From assembly GCA_024803745.1 (NCBI GenBank), contig JANJXV010000013.1:11392501-11456500 (forward strand): a DNA stretch of 64,000 nucleotides. The letters are read 5' to 3'. Source of the stretch: Megascapheus bottae (taxonomy: Eukaryota; Chordata; Mammalia; Rodentia; Geomyidae). The translations under genes and the position numbers were made by a program. Shown one piece after another: positions 33,401-43,790 of this stretch; the stretch's first letter is position 1; each line of letters begins with the position of its first letter. The notes below the pieces were generated by a model. That model did no database searches. It was given only the letters and a program-made list of their open reading frames with translations, and had not been told where the DNA came from.

Positions 33401-36400
33401 GGCTCCCTTGGCAGCCACTGCCCCAAACCCTCCCCCTCCTCCTCCCCTTCCCCTTCTCCTCTCCTCCCCCCTCTCCTCTCCTCCCTCTCCTTCTTCTTCC
33501 TCCTCCTCCTTTTCCTCCCCATCCATCTTCTTCATGTCCTGGAATAAAGAACACTGAGCTAGGTAGGGGATCGGAAGCTCTGAGTTCTGGCCTTGGCTGG
33601 CTGGCTGTGAACTTCCTCTCTGTTCCCATCTATGAATTGGCGATGGGGTGCTCAGCTCTTCCTCTAGAGGGAGGAGGGGCCTGTGGATGAGCCTGCTTTA
33701 CATCAGCAGTGGTCAGCGGTGGACTAAATCAGGAGTAGCATCCAAACCCATCCACTCACCCCAGCCGCCAGGGGATAATCTACTATTACTGTTTTTTTTG
33801 TTCATGTCCCCGCAGTTATACAGAAGCCTGGGTGAGTGAGTGTGGATGATCAGACCTTTTTACTTCTTGGGGGGGGGGGAGTCATGGCAATCTGTGATGC
33901 AGGCTCTGTGCCAGGCACTTGATTTTCTCTCCTGTGGTCACAGCAACTCTGGCAGGTTCTATCCTTACTTTTCACAGATGGGTGGGGAGAGAGCCCAGAA
34001 GGACAGAGGGTTGTGTGCCCAGCATCTTCCATTCTTGTTAGCGCATTTCATAGAGGCATCTGATGACACCAGAGGGGTGTGGATGGCATGGCCGAGACAC
34101 GTGCAACAGGGAGCTAGGTGGGTGGGCCTCTGTGCCTCCTCTCTCAGTGATCTCCCTCCTGTGAACATTCTAGGATATCCAGGCTATCTGTGGACAGTCT
34201 AGGAAACTGAGGCCAAAGCACACTGTGGGTCTGTAGCAAAAAGCCTTGCTGAGGACTCAGTGCTCTGTGCTCCCAGCTCTGTGAAGGTCTCTATCTACGG
34301 GGACCCCACAGCAACCCTTCACCCAGCCCTACTCTCACTCTAGCCTTCCCTGAGCCTGCTTGGAGGACCCTGCCCTGCCTCAGTATGGAGAGGGTACTGG
34401 GGTTCAGGGCTCATCAGGCCAGTTCCTGGGGCTGCCATCCCCACCAGCTAGAGGGATATGTAAGGAGCAAGTGAGACCACAAATACAGTGGCTTCTGCGG
34501 GCCTAGTTGGCCTTGGGCTGCTGGACCCTTCCCCCACCCTACACCAAGCCTGGGTTACCTTAACCTGATGACTCACAGGCCTGCCGCCTGGGTCCTGTTC
34601 ACTGCATTACCAAGCCATTCCTAGGTTTGTGTAGCAAATTCCAGATTTTATACCCAGTTTCATTCTCTGGCTCCATATTACCTGCTAAAGAGGGGAAGGG
34701 ATCCCAAGTTTCCTCCCTCCCTCCCGTCCTTTTTTCTTTCTCTTTCTTTTTCTTTTGTCTTGTGCCAGTGCTGGGGCTTGAACTCAAGACCAGGACTCTG
34801 TTTCTTAACTCTTCTGCCCAAGGCTAATGTTCTACCACTTGAGCTACACCTGTACGTCTTGCTTTTTACTGGTTAATTGGAGATAAGAGTCTCAGAGACT
34901 TTCCTGCTAAGGCTGGTTTCAAACCCAGATTCTCAGACCGCAGCCTCCTGAGTAGCTAGGATTATAGGTGTGAATCACTGGTATCTAGTCTGAACATGAG
35001 TTTTCAGAGCCAATATTGATTTAACTTTTATAGCTTGTACCTCCTTTTGTATATATCATCTCATTTAATCCTTTCAGCCTGTGCCAAGCAGGGATATAAC
35101 AAGGAGCACAGAGGCCCTGGGTGGTAATACACTTATTAAGGGCCATGTGACAGGAGCACTGAGGCAGGAGGGAACAGGCCAGTTGGGGGTGGGGGAGGGA
35201 GGAGGGGCCCCCAAGCACTCACCCTGCCTCTTCTTCCCTCCCTCCCTCCTTCTCTTCTGTCCTATCCTCCCCAGTCCTCCTTGTTGCCTTCCTTTCTGCT
35301 CTTCTTTGCTGCTCATTGTTCCAGCAAGCATTTATCAAGTTCCAGGTTTGTGGTACAGAAAAGATATGAACCATGAAAAGCTGAAGCTTTGGGGAATCAT
35401 CCCCTAGGACATGAGTTCAAAAATCAACAGTTTTCTAGCTGTGTCACCTTGGACAGGCTCAGCCTGTCTGAGCTTTTGTCACCTCTAAGTAGAGGAAACA
35501 GCAATCCTTGTTGGAAGGGCAGTGTAATGATCAACCCCCATTAGTGGCAGTCAGGCTGAGCATACAGTGGGCACTTGATAAGTGGCAGCCTTTAGTCCAG
35601 CAAAGGCCACTCTTTCTGTCCTTCTCAGCCATCCCTGCACCGGGGCCAACACGACCTACAGTCCTTTCATTAGAGCCAGTCTCTTCATCCCTGGAGGCTG
35701 GAGTGGGTGGTGCGTTCTTAAGAGCGCCCAGCCACGCGGTGGGCCAGGACCCAGTCAGGCCAGGGAAGGCCTTCTGGCTGCCCAGCCAACACCTCGAATG
35801 TCCGCAGGCTCTGCGCGCCTCTCTGGAAATGAAATGTAAGTGCCACGGAGTGTCTGGCTCCTGCTCCATCCGTACCTGCTGGAAGGGGCTGCAGGAGCTC
35901 CGGGATGTGGCTGCTGATCTCAAGACCCGCTACCTGTCGGCCACCAAGGTGGTGCACCGGCCCATGGGCACCCGCAAGCACCTGGTGCCCAAGGACCTGG
36001 ACATCCGGCCCATAAAGGACTCAGAGCTCGTCTACCTGCAGAGCTCACCTGACTTCTGCATGAAGAACGAGAAGGTGGGCTCCCACGGGACCCAGGACAG
36101 GTAAGGGTTGTTGCCATCTCGGCAGGCATCAGCTGAGGGCCAGGTACACTGCGGAGACTGGCATATGGGATCCCAAGATGCTGCTTAGGGTAGGGAGGAG
36201 ACCTGGGAGTGCTGAGAGGAGATTGACAGTCCAAGGGTCCTCCTGCAGGGATCGTGGGAAGAGTGCTCACCCTGGCCCGGGGAATGGGCATTGATGGGGC
36301 CTCCACCACATACTTCCCCTCAGACTAAGAAGGGTTAATGACTGTGTAGGGAGACAAAGAGTAGGAAAGGACTGCCCTGTGTAGAACAGGGGCTCAGGAG

Positions 36401-38507
36401 ATGTGTGCCCAGTGAGCAGATGAAAGAGAAATGTCCCATAGCCCATCAGTGAGCAAAAAAAGATGTGACAGGCACAAAAGAAGGTGGAGATGGGGCAGGG
36501 TCTGCCAGCCATAGCCACTCAAGGAAGTGTGCAGAGTGGAGGGAGAGCAAGGCCTCTGATCTATGTGAGCTTCTCCCAGGCCTGGGCTGGAGCTGGGATC
36601 TCCACAGATGACTTAATCCTGGCTCAAATAGGAAAGAAGAGGGATCCAGCGGTGGCTACAGACCTACTGTGCTGTGTGGGACTACTGAGTATCCAGGGAG
36701 GTTCTGGAGAAAGCTAGCCTGAGACGAGAGTAGAATGAGTTCTGTGATCAGATATTTCTAGAAAGTTCTCTTCGACCATCCACAAGGTACAAAGAATTAT
36801 CAAGGGCCCTGGGGAAGCCATAGTAAAGAACTGATTAAGCTAGTGTTTCCCAGAGATGCTTGGCTGGGGAAATCTTTTATTAAGGAGCCCCTAATAGCAT
36901 TCCACAAAACTGGTGCTCGGCGAGGTTAGAGGAATATTGAGTGGAACGCGGGTGTCTGGGAATGTGTTTGGCACATACTTGGTGCCTCGCCAGCATCTGC
37001 TTCCTCCACAGCCCACGTTCCTGTGTCCAGGAGGGGAGGGGAGGGGTAGTTTGGGGCTCCATCCCCACAGGCCAGGGCAGCAGGCTCTGTGAAAAGAGGC
37101 CCAGGCTTCCATCTGGAGGCCAGATTGAGGGGATCGCTGGAGTGAAGGAAGATAGAATGGGTCAGGCCAGGGAGACAAGAAAAGAGCTAGAATCTAGGGG
37201 CTGGTGTGAGGGTGAGGGATTTGCAAAGGGGAGAGGATTCTAGAACATAAGAGGCTGGGTGCGGCCTGCTGAACACTTCCATAGGGAAGAGAGAGTTCCC
37301 CTGGATCTGTGAAGGAATGGCTGTTAGAGAAGGGAGCAGCATCTGAGCTGAGTGAACTTGAACTTGTTTTTCATGGATCTGTGGCTTAGGCTCACTTCCT
37401 GCAGTGGGGGCAGTGAAAGTCCAAGTTCACTTTCCTAGCGTCACCTCTTGGCTGATCCCAGTCTGCTCTAGGACTTGCCCTGCACGCTGCAAAGAAAGGA
37501 GCGGCCTCAACCTCACATTATCCTGGTTTCCCTAGCTTTCCCTCCAGGTCTCCAGCAGCCCCCTCTAGGGACAGGCTCCCTGTCACTAGGCTTTTACTTC
37601 AGTAACAAATACCCCAGATCTCTGTAACTCTGCCTGCCCTGCCTGCCCAGCTGGAGGATGACCCCCCTGAATTACGGGTGTTTGGATTTCACAGGAACCT
37701 TTCCTGGCTCCTCCTGCAGCTCAGGGGAGGGAGTTAGGCGGTTGCCTTGGTACCTCAGTTGATCATAGATCATCACCAGGAATGTCTCTGAGAGCCAAGC
37801 AGCCTCCTGGCTGTGCAGGGCCTGCTTCATCTGTCTAAGGCACCGGAATGCCACCCACCCAGGGACCTTTAAGCCTCAGGGAGATAAGACTGTCTGTCAC
37901 TGAAGGAGAGGGACACATAGGGGACATCCAGTAGGTGCTTCTCCACAGACAAGGTGCTTCTCCACCTCGTGCCCTGTGCCATGCTCAGCGTTTCAGAATT
38001 TATTCTGGGATTCTAAATGTGAAACCAAACAGACATGACTTCCCCACCCATCCCAAGACGATTAGAGGCTCACTTAGGAAGCCAAGACTGTGAAGGACAC
38101 TGGTCTGCGGGGGTCCTTCCAATATTCAGGAGAAACGGCAACGAGATATCTTCCAGGAAACAAACCAGCCCCCAGCAGCTTATTAGAAACATCGAGGTCA
38201 GATTACCTAAAGGTGGCCCCAGACCTTGCCACTTCCCGAGGGCTGCTTGGAGATGGGGACAGCGCCAGGCGCTGGGGGTCGGGGTGAGTGGCACCTGCTG
38301 ACCTCCTCTCTCCACCCCCACCCCGCCCCCAGGCAGTGCAACAAGACGTCCAACGGCAGCGACAGCTGCGACCTCATGTGCTGTGGACGCGGCTACAACC
38401 CCTACACGGACCGCGTGGTGGAGCGGTGCCATTGCAAGTACCACTGGTGCTGCTACGTCACCTGCCGCAGGTGCGAGCGCATGGTGGAGCGCTACGTGTG
38501 CAAGTGA
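24374..38507 (+). CDS. WNT11: WNT11, complete gene (five coding exons, 354 aa)
   Basis: Secreted Wnt ligand that binds Frizzled and ROR/RYK-type receptors. It works mainly in non-canonical (planar polarity, calcium) signalling in convergent extension, heart and kidney development. The coding parts are 24374-24456, 31430-31665, 32973-33250, 35808-36100 and 38333-38507. Together they give 1065 bases, that is 354 codons plus stop, with intron phases 2, 1, 0 and 2. The protein has an N-terminal signal peptide (about residues 1-24) and potential N-glycosylation sites at N40, N90, N160, N300 and N304. The Wnt lipidation motif CHGVSGSC places the acylated serine at 215, and the C-terminal cysteine-rich domain ends RYVCK. 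The length and motifs match known mammalian WNT11 closely; only scattered substitutions are apparent, such as Met in RCERM near the C-terminus where I recall Thr in human. All junctions are GT-AG, and no frameshift or premature stop was found. Confidence 0.98.
26373..26608 (-). repeat. IDL-Geo SINE, antisense, with 15-bp target-site duplication
   Basis: The element (26388-26593) lies in WNT11 intron 2 in antisense orientation. It has a poly(T) run, Geo half, and ID-like half with 'ggtactgaggaatcgaaccc' preserved. TTGCCTCCCTTTCTT is repeated exactly at 26373-26387 and 26594-26608, a hallmark of a young L1-mediated insertion. Confidence 0.95.
27630..27740 (-). repeat. Probable MIR, antisense
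   Basis: 'ggcctggggaaactgagact' followed by 'cccaggtcacatggtaggtg' is the inverted MIR core. It is ancient and diverged and lies in WNT11 intron 2. Confidence 0.6.
27940..28015. promoter_or_regulatory. Candidate homeodomain-site cluster in intron 2
   Basis: Within about 75 bases are TTAATCC (27949), TTGATTA (27956) and CTAATCA (28002), plus 'ggggatttagttag'. The TAATCC and TAATCA cores are typical of PITX/OTX and other homeodomain sites. The stretch is non-repetitive and its base composition differs from the GC-rich flanks. Enhancer function is inferred only. Confidence 0.25.
29246..29650 (+). repeat. Composite: SINE head, inverted SINE, SINE tail
   Basis: The + strand head (29246-29280) is followed by an inverted full copy (29281-29493) and then the + strand tail from 'ctcttatctccaatcaacca'. 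Unlike a simple insertion, the host segment between its head and 'ctcttatctcc' (about 80 bases) is missing, so a deletion or recombination accompanied the join. It lies in WNT11 intron 2. Confidence 0.8.
29851..29890 (+). repeat. Exact tandem duplication of a 20-bp unit
   Basis: GGAATTCATTATCTCATTTA occurs twice back to back (29851-29870 and 29871-29890) within what looks like a MIR-type sequence. The identical copies imply a recent slippage event. Confidence 0.95.
29930..30330 (-). repeat. Probable MIR-type remnants in intron 2
   Basis: 'tcggtcacacagctggtgct' (about 29976-29996), and later 'acatggaagcccagcacaat' with 'agctccacagcaagataatg', follow the inverted MIR pattern. They are diverged, so the boundaries are uncertain. 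Short (ATT)n/(ATC)n runs at 30506-30538 lie further on. Confidence 0.4.
30943..31345 (+). repeat. Nested SINEs just upstream of WNT11 coding exon 2
   Basis: An outer + strand SINE (head 'acccgagctactcagaaggc', Geo start 'agtggagcagtggctcaaat') is followed by an IDL-Geo-like copy at about 31120-31255. Outer tail-like sequence ('gggacagggcccaggccccg') and (AAC)n at 31330-31341 then follow. The cluster ends about 85 bases before the exon's first base, so SINE DNA reaches the splice acceptor neighbourhood. Confidence 0.8.
31430..31665 (+). CDS. WNT11: WNT11 coding exon 2
   Basis: Completes codon 28 and encodes up to the first base of codon 107. The acceptor 'ggggtatgcag|g' has a weak, G-interrupted pyrimidine tract. 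The donor is GAGAG|GTAGGG, also below consensus strength. It encodes N40-Q-T and N90-C-S glycosylation sequons and the conserved MRWNCS motif of the Wnt N-terminal domain. An in-frame stop would follow quickly if the donor were skipped only after an intron read-through of about 80 codons. Confidence 0.97.
31740..31830 (+). repeat. Degenerate (GGAT)n microsatellite in intron
   Basis: Imperfect GGAT/GATG units ('atggatggatgag', 'gatggatggatac', 'ggttggatggatgg') start about 75 bases after coding exon 2. Confidence 0.85.
32425..32535 (+). repeat. B1-like (7SL-derived) monomer, diverged
   Basis: 'aatcctagcattctggaggc' then 'aaggcaggaggatcaagagt' is the B1 type of 7SL monomer, without a Geo half. 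It lies in the intron between coding exons 2 and 3. Confidence 0.7.
32973..33250 (+). CDS. WNT11: WNT11 coding exon 3
   Basis: Completes codon 107 and runs through codon 199. The acceptor is 'ccaccccgcag|gg'; the donor is CAG|GTAACC. It encodes the [10 protein letters not shown] segment, the WGGCADN motif typical of Wnts, the sequon at N160, and ends with HNSEVGRQ. CpG and GC content are high compared with the flanking intron. Confidence 0.98.
33428..33520 (+). repeat. Polypyrimidine tract, 93 bases, intron 4
   Basis: An uninterrupted C/T-only run of CTCC, CTTCC and CTT units begins about 180 bases after coding exon 3. Such mirror-like tracts can form triplex DNA. The proline-rich and glutamate-rich open frames here are artefacts. 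Confidence 0.95.
34750..34992 (-). repeat. SINE, 7SL-like head plus Geo tail, antisense
   Basis: 'ccagtgctggggcttgaact' to 'ggattataggtgtgaatcac', with a T/C-rich complement of the tail upstream. It lies in the intron between coding exons 3 and 4. Confidence 0.85.
35040..35110. repeat. Probable MIR-family patch
   Basis: 'tatatcatctcatttaatcc' followed by 'tgtgccaagcagggatataa' matches the MIR/MIR3 pattern. It is short and diverged. A second MIR-like core ('ctagctgtgtcaccttggac') lies at about 35434-35455. Confidence 0.45.
35808..36100 (+). CDS. WNT11: WNT11 coding exon 4 (lipidation motif)
   Basis: Starts at codon 200 (phase 0) after 'gaatgtccgcag' and ends two bases into codon 297 before GTAAGG. 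It encodes [11 protein letters not shown], whose Ser215 is the site acylated by Porcupine in Wnts. It also holds the CWKGLQEL segment, the basic linker around [16 protein letters not shown], and the start of the C-terminal domain (SPDFC, GTQDR). Confidence 0.98.
36101..38332. other. WNT11: Intron before the last coding exon; repeat-free
   Basis: About 2.2 kb with no SINE, unusual for this window. It is mostly single-copy-looking. The sections at about 36890-37000 and 37980-38230 look unremarkable in composition but could hold conserved elements. No coding sequence is supported. Confidence 0.4.
38333..38507 (+). CDS. WNT11: WNT11 coding exon 5 (C-terminal cysteine-rich domain)
   Basis: After the acceptor 'ccaccccgcccccag', encodes [12 protein letters not shown], the [11 protein letters not shown]nt signature block, [13 protein letters not shown] and the terminal RYVCK, then TGA at 38505-38507. 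Fourteen closely spaced cysteines form the Frizzled-binding index-finger region. The overlapping long open frames in the other + frames are shadows of this GC-rich exon. Confidence 0.98.
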
Positions 38508-39105
38508 GGCCCCGCCCACGGCCGCGCCGCCAGCGGGGCGCATGCGCTCTGCACCCCGGGGGCGGGGCCGGCGCCCCAGGGACGTTCTTGCAAATTCTGC
38601 ATGCCCGGCCTGCGTGCTGTGCTTCTGCTTGGAAGCCACCAGGGACAGAAAGGCCGGCTCGCCCGCCCGGGAGGGAAGGCCAGGACATCAAAGAACACCC
38701 GATAGGATTAAAAATAACCTGGCAACCAGAGGCCCCCCGGGGTGCCCACAGCCGCCGCCTTCCAGGCTGGTCTGCGAAGCCAGGGGCGAGAGGAAGATGG
38801 GCGAGACTGCGGACTTGACCTTTGAAGTCTTTCTGGAACGTTCTGCGGGGCCCTGGGCCCACCACATGGAACCACTAGCTTGGGTTGTACATTTTTTTCT
38901 TTTTTCTTTCTTTTTTTTTTTTTCCCCCTTCTGGGATGTGGGAGCTACAGAAATATTTATAAAACAGCTTTTTTTTTTTGGGGGGGGAGGAGGGTGGCTC
39001 ACTTCAGTTCCTCTTTATATATATTATATATAAATATATAATCTATATTTTAAACAAGCTTTTGAAACAGTTGTATGAAATAAATGCTGAGCGAACCCCA
39101 GCCGG
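38508..39105 (+). other. WNT11: WNT11 3' UTR
   Basis: Runs from the stop to just past the AATAAA signal. It has GC-rich sequence first, a poly(T)-rich stretch at about 38890-38927, 'aaatatttataaaacag', an oligo(T)/oligo(G) junction at 38967-38988, and an alternating AT stretch at about 39016-39052. AT-rich 3' ends like this often affect mRNA stability. The cleavage point, about 39095-39105, is estimated. Confidence 0.8.
39079..39084 (+). terminator. WNT11: Poly(A) signal AATAAA of WNT11
   Basis: A canonical hexamer in 'tgtatgaaataaatgctg', the first AATAAA after the stop codon, followed at about 30 bases by G/T-bearing sequence. It is the likely main 3' end. Confidence 0.8.
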
Positions 39106-41050
39106 CCCCTGCAGACTTTGGCCTCCTCAAGTGAACCGAGCAGATCGTGAGGCTGGTGGAGATGAGTCTAAAGTTTCCAGGCAAGGCGGCTTCCGATTGA
39201 TGTCCTGACAGCCACCTCCCCCCTTCCTCTCACCAAGCCTTGGCCCCACGTTCTCTGTCAGATCTCTTGGTCAAGGGTGAGGACAGACGTCTTGAAACAT
39301 AAACCCAGCTGGCAGCGTCTTCGTTCCTCAGGGACACAAGCGTAACATCCACTGCAGGCCCATGCGGTCAGCTGCAAGAGGGAACCCGTCCCAGGGGGCT
39401 GGGCACCTTGGCGAGATGGTGGCAGAACCAGGCGTCAGCTAGCCCTAGTGGGTTTTCAGTGCCACCCTGAGAAAGGTCCCTGCCTCATTTCCCTATTTGT
39501 GAAATGCAGGGCTGCTGGTGATTAAGTCTAGAAGTTGGAAAAGGTCCTGGGCTCAGGCCTGGGCCAAGCTGATGGCTGAGAAGCAGTTGGATTCTGGTTC
39601 AGTTTTGGAGGTGGAGCCAACAGTATTCTCTTTTTCTTGTGGGGTGTGAGGGGCAAGAGGCCCAAGAACTGCCAGGTTTGGGTCAAAGCAAGAGGGAGGA
39701 TGTCAGGCTGATTGCAAGATGGGGTGGGAAGAGGACAGGGCTCAGATTTGGACACATGGTGGTTGAGGGATGGAATCAATTCTCAGCGGAAAGTCTGAGC
39801 AGATAGGCAGATAGCTGATGTTCTGGAGAGACTCCAAGGTTGAAGAGACATATTTGGTGCCATTGCTAAGGCTTGGGATAGGCTAAAAAGCCAAAAGGCT
39901 CAAAGCCTGGGCCTGGGGTGGTTCTGTCTCGAAGGTTGGAGGCATGTACAGGAAAAAGGATGAAAGGCAAAAGAAGAGGAGGCAAGAACTGGGTGGGCAC
40001 ATGTCACTCTAGCATGTCACTCTCCCTCTCTGACATTCAGCTAGGTGATGGGCAGAGGAAGGCCCTAAGGCAGACCCCCTGAAGATACCCCACGGTGGAA
40101 GCAGTTATCATTGCCTGTTATTATCATTGCTCTGCCCACAGGGAGGCCACGAGGGCCCTAGTCTATCTCACACACGGATGCTGGAGAGGATTTGAAGTAG
40201 AAATTCCTCGAAGTGAGGTGGCATGGGGTTGGGCTGGTTTCAAGGAGGGGAGAGGGTGGGCTTTTACGAACATCTCTAAGCTCTGCTGGGAATCTTGCTG
40301 TGGGGGTAGCTCAGTGGCTGAATCATAGGCTGGAAGGAACTTCCAGATAAATCTTCTAGTCTCATCTCCTGTTTTGTGGATGAGGAAGTCAGCGGTGGGA
40401 AGGGCTTTCCTGTGGTCACAGGGGCTAGAGGCTGGGGGTTGGGTGAGAGCCTTCCAGACTAATATCTCTGCCTCCATCGTGCCTAGAGTATGTTCCCTCT
40501 CCGGCCCAGGGCTCCTTGGCCCATTCCCCCAACCCCCAAAGCAGTCCCAGTTCCCTGGCCTGGGAACTCTTCCAGTCCTACTTCCTGCAGTCCTCTGGTA
40601 CCCGCTTGGCTCGAGCTAGAGCACGCATCTCACAGCAGTGAAAAGGAGTTCTACTTGCTCAGCCAGTCACCTTTGACATCATCTGTTTCCTTAGAGGCCC
40701 AGAAAATCATTGTCCTTGCTGGATTCCCCCTTCTCAGTCCTCTCTGCAAAGCTCTGGCTGCCTCCTTGGTTTCCCTACAACCTTTGAACCTTGAAAGCAA
40801 CCATCATGGTCATTGTCCCATGACCAGACATCATTCTTTCTCCTTCAAGGCCCTCTTGAATGGACCCCTCCTCCAGGATGCCCTCCCTTACCACATGAGC
40901 CCAGAAAAGCCTCCCCTTCACTCCACTGTGCTGAGGCCTGTGGTGTATCTTTACCTGCCTTTCCTGCTTCCTGGGGTTTCATCATGATCTGGGACCAGCC
41001 CAGTGCACCTGTCAGGCCCTGGGAGTTGAGTTCAAGGCACTTCTCAGAAG
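39106..41050. other. Downstream intergenic; MIR-like patch, no gene
   Basis: MIR-like sequence at about 40350-40430 ('tcatctcctgttttgtggat', 'ctttcctgtggtcacagggg'). The rest is single-copy-looking, with no supported open frame. Confidence 0.4.
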
Positions 41051-41261
41051 TGTTGAATTAGGGCTGAGTGTGACCTAGCGGTAGAGTGCTTGCCTGGCAT
41101 GCACAACGCCCTGGGTTCAATTCCTTAGTACCACAGCACAGAAAAAGCTGGAAGTGGTGCTGTGGCTCAAGTGGTAAGAGTGCTAGCCTTGAGAAAGACC
41201 AAGGACAGTGTTCAGGCCCAGAGTTCAAGACCAAGTACTGACAAAATAAATGTTGAGTTAG
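41051..41261 (+). repeat. IDL-Geo SINE with target-site duplication
   Basis: The element (41062-41250) carries the ID-like half ('gacctagcggtagagtgctt', 'gggttcaattccttagtacc') and the Geo half, ending in an A/T-rich tail. TGTTGAATTAG at 41051-41061 is matched by TGTTGAGTTAG at 41251-41261. Confidence 0.95.
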
Positions 41262-41428
41262 AGGATATTCTTTGCGCTTTAACTAGACAAGAAAATCTTC
41301 CAAAGACCCAGAATCACCATACAGAAGGGTGGACATAGGAGTAAAAATGACACTATTTAGAGTCCGTCTCTTATGAGTGAAAGCATCAGATATCAAATTT
41401 GAGTCTCGGTCTCAGATTTAGAAAAAAA

Positions 41429-41685
41429 AGCCAGGTGTGGTGGCTCACACCTGTAATCCTAGCTACTCAGGAGGCTGAGATCTGAGGATTGTGGTTCAAA
41501 ACCAACCTGGGCACTACAAAGCCCATGAGACTCTTATCTCCATTTAATTACCAGAAAACTGGAAGTGGCACTAGGCTTAAGGGGCAGGGCAGTAGCCTTG
41601 AGCTGAAGAGCTCAAGGACCGCTCCCGGGCCCAGAGTTCAAGTCCCACAACCACCAAAAAAATAAAATAAAAATAAAAATAGAAC
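41429..41685 (+). repeat. SINE, 7SL-like head plus Geo tail, well preserved
   Basis: The head 'ggctcacacctgtaatccta' is intact, followed by 'ctccatttaattaccagaaa', a Geo half with 'ccttgagctgaagagctcaa' and an (AAAAT)n tail. It is one of the least diverged copies of this family in the window. Confidence 0.9.
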
Positions 41686-41689
41686 TCTG

Positions 41690-43550
41690 CATTTCTCAAG
41701 CAAGAGGCGTTCTCCCCTTCTTTTCTATATATAGCACCTGTAAAAAAAACACTTGCACTTTTCTGGCTAGGTAGAAACTAGAGGAAACGTAGACAGCTGG
41801 TACCTAGATTTCTTATCACCCTACCAGGACAGCCTCTCAACTAAAGCCACTCTAGGGGACGGGGTTCCCTGGAATGAGAAACCCAGATTTTCCTATAGAT
41901 CACAAGGTCACTGTATGTGGAGATTTCAAAGCATACAATGTTGGTAGCTGGGAACTCTACAGTAGGACCTCAAGCAATGGCATCGGGAACCTGGCAAAGG
42001 CCTCAAAGAACTTAGATTTGTGGCTACCACATCTCTAATGGAGGCGTGAGTCCCCACACATGCCATTCACCCTCCTCTGGTACACACAATGCCAAAGGTT
42101 CTGTGTGGCTCAAAGCCCTGCAAAGCGACAAAAGCACCAACCAAGCTGAGTCAGCTCAGACCAGTGTGGGAGGATGGCTGGAGTCATGGCTGAAGTCACC
42201 GGAGAGACAGGGAGACAAGAAGGCGGCAGGGAGGAAACAGGAACTCTTGAAAAGAAGGAGAGATTAGTTTGGTGGGAAAGGAGAGAAAGGACAGATAAGG
42301 CTCTACAGGAATCTGGCTCTGGCCAAAGGAACCACTAAGAGGGGTGGGGTGGAGAGGGCTCCAGGCAGCCAGAGCTGCTCTGGTTGTTGTTGTTGTTCTT
42401 GAGATCATAGAGGCCGGCTGCCAGGGTACAAAGGCCAGGCCTCTGGCCCAGTGCAAACCTGAGCTCAGGACCTTAGATCCAAGAGATGAAGTGAGATCTG
42501 AGCTAATCCCAGGATCTTTTTTTGTTCTCTTGCTGTGCAGCTCTGGGCAACTCCTGGCCCTCTCTGGTCTGCAATGGTTGTCATATTTGGTTTTCATGCC
42601 ATTCTAAGGGGCAGGGCTCAGGGTTTGATTTTACTGAGGAGGAAGCTGGTTACATCCAAGAAGGAAGCACCTGGCCCAGGGTTGCAAGGCTGTTAGTGGC
42701 AGTGCCAGGATTAGGCTCCAGTTTGTCAGCCTCTAATTCCCAAGCCTGCTCTCAGCCTGCATGCTCGGCCTCTGAAAGCAGAAGGTAGGTCCAGCTGGGG
42801 AGGGATTGGTGCCCCCCAGAATGGGCTTAGCATTTCTTGACGGATGATGGGGACTGGGAAATGCCACCCATTTGGGCCACAGCTCAGCCCACAATTTCTT
42901 GTCCTGTGCATTTCAGGTAAGCTGCCGGGCGTCTCTGCGCCTGCTCAGCAGAGCAGCCGCCCGCCCGCAAAGATGGCAGAGTGCAGTGCCCCACGTTAAC
43001 AGCCACAAGTTTAACAAGTCCCATCGCGCCTGTAGACCAATATCCGCTTGGTTCCCCCCAGCCAGTGGCTGCTGAAGACATTTTTCTTATCGGCCCCCTG
43101 GGTCTCATGCCTTACCTACTTTGGGACTCAGGGCTGACACAGGGGAGGCAGAGAAGGACAAAGTTGAAGGTCAGGTGTCAGCAGCTCTGACACCCCCAAA
43201 TCAGGCTGCCAGAAGGACCAGGTCTCCTCTCTATCGTAACTGTCAGGTGAGAACAGGGCCTGGCCCAGGACCCCAGTGCTTCCAGCCAGGGCAGAAGAGC
43301 AGTTAAAATCCAAGTGTTTATTTTATGTCTCCACTGCCTTCGCCTCCATAAAAGTGCACAGTGCTAAAGGGCCACAGAGAAGAAGGCTGCGTAAAAGGTG
43401 CAGATGTGACTTGGTAGGGCAACCTCCAACTTTCCTTTCAGCTCCCTGTAGACTCAGGGAGGTTGTCTTTGATTCTGGGATTTTATTCAGAAATACTCCT
43501 GGATCCTGGAGCTTCAGGAATCAGGAATCAAGAACACTAAATGTCTCTTG
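41690..43550. other. Downstream intergenic, no gene
   Basis: Contains a short (TTG)n at 42381-42398 and a MIR-like stretch near 42620-42720. A CpG-bearing segment at about 42920-43075 ('cgggcgtctctgcgcctgct') is the only local GC feature. No coding gene is supported. Confidence 0.4.
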
Positions 43551-43554
43551 TGTC

Positions 43555-43790
43555 TGCGAACACCTGTCACTCATTCCTGTAATCCTAGCTACTCAGGGAG
43601 CTGAGATCCCAGGATCCAGGTTCAAAGCCAGCCCAGGTAGAAAAGTCCATTAGATTCTTATCTCCACTCAACCAGCAAACAGTTAGAAGTGGAGCTATGG
43701 ACCAAGTAGTACAGTGACAGCCTGGAGTGAAAGCTAAGGGGCAGTATCCAAGTCCTCACTTCAAGCCTTGGTGCTGGCACACACACATAG
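43555..43790 (+). repeat. SINE, 7SL-like head plus Geo tail
   Basis: The head reads 'ctgtaatcctagctactcag', the middle 'tctccactcaaccagcaaac', and the Geo half is diverged, ending 'gccttggtgctggcacacac'. Confidence 0.85.

Noticed and set aside
38288..39033. Long alternative frames over the last WNT11 exon and 3' UTR
   Set aside because: They are shadows of the GC-rich WNT11 exon. The WNT11 frame alone gives the conserved cysteine pattern.
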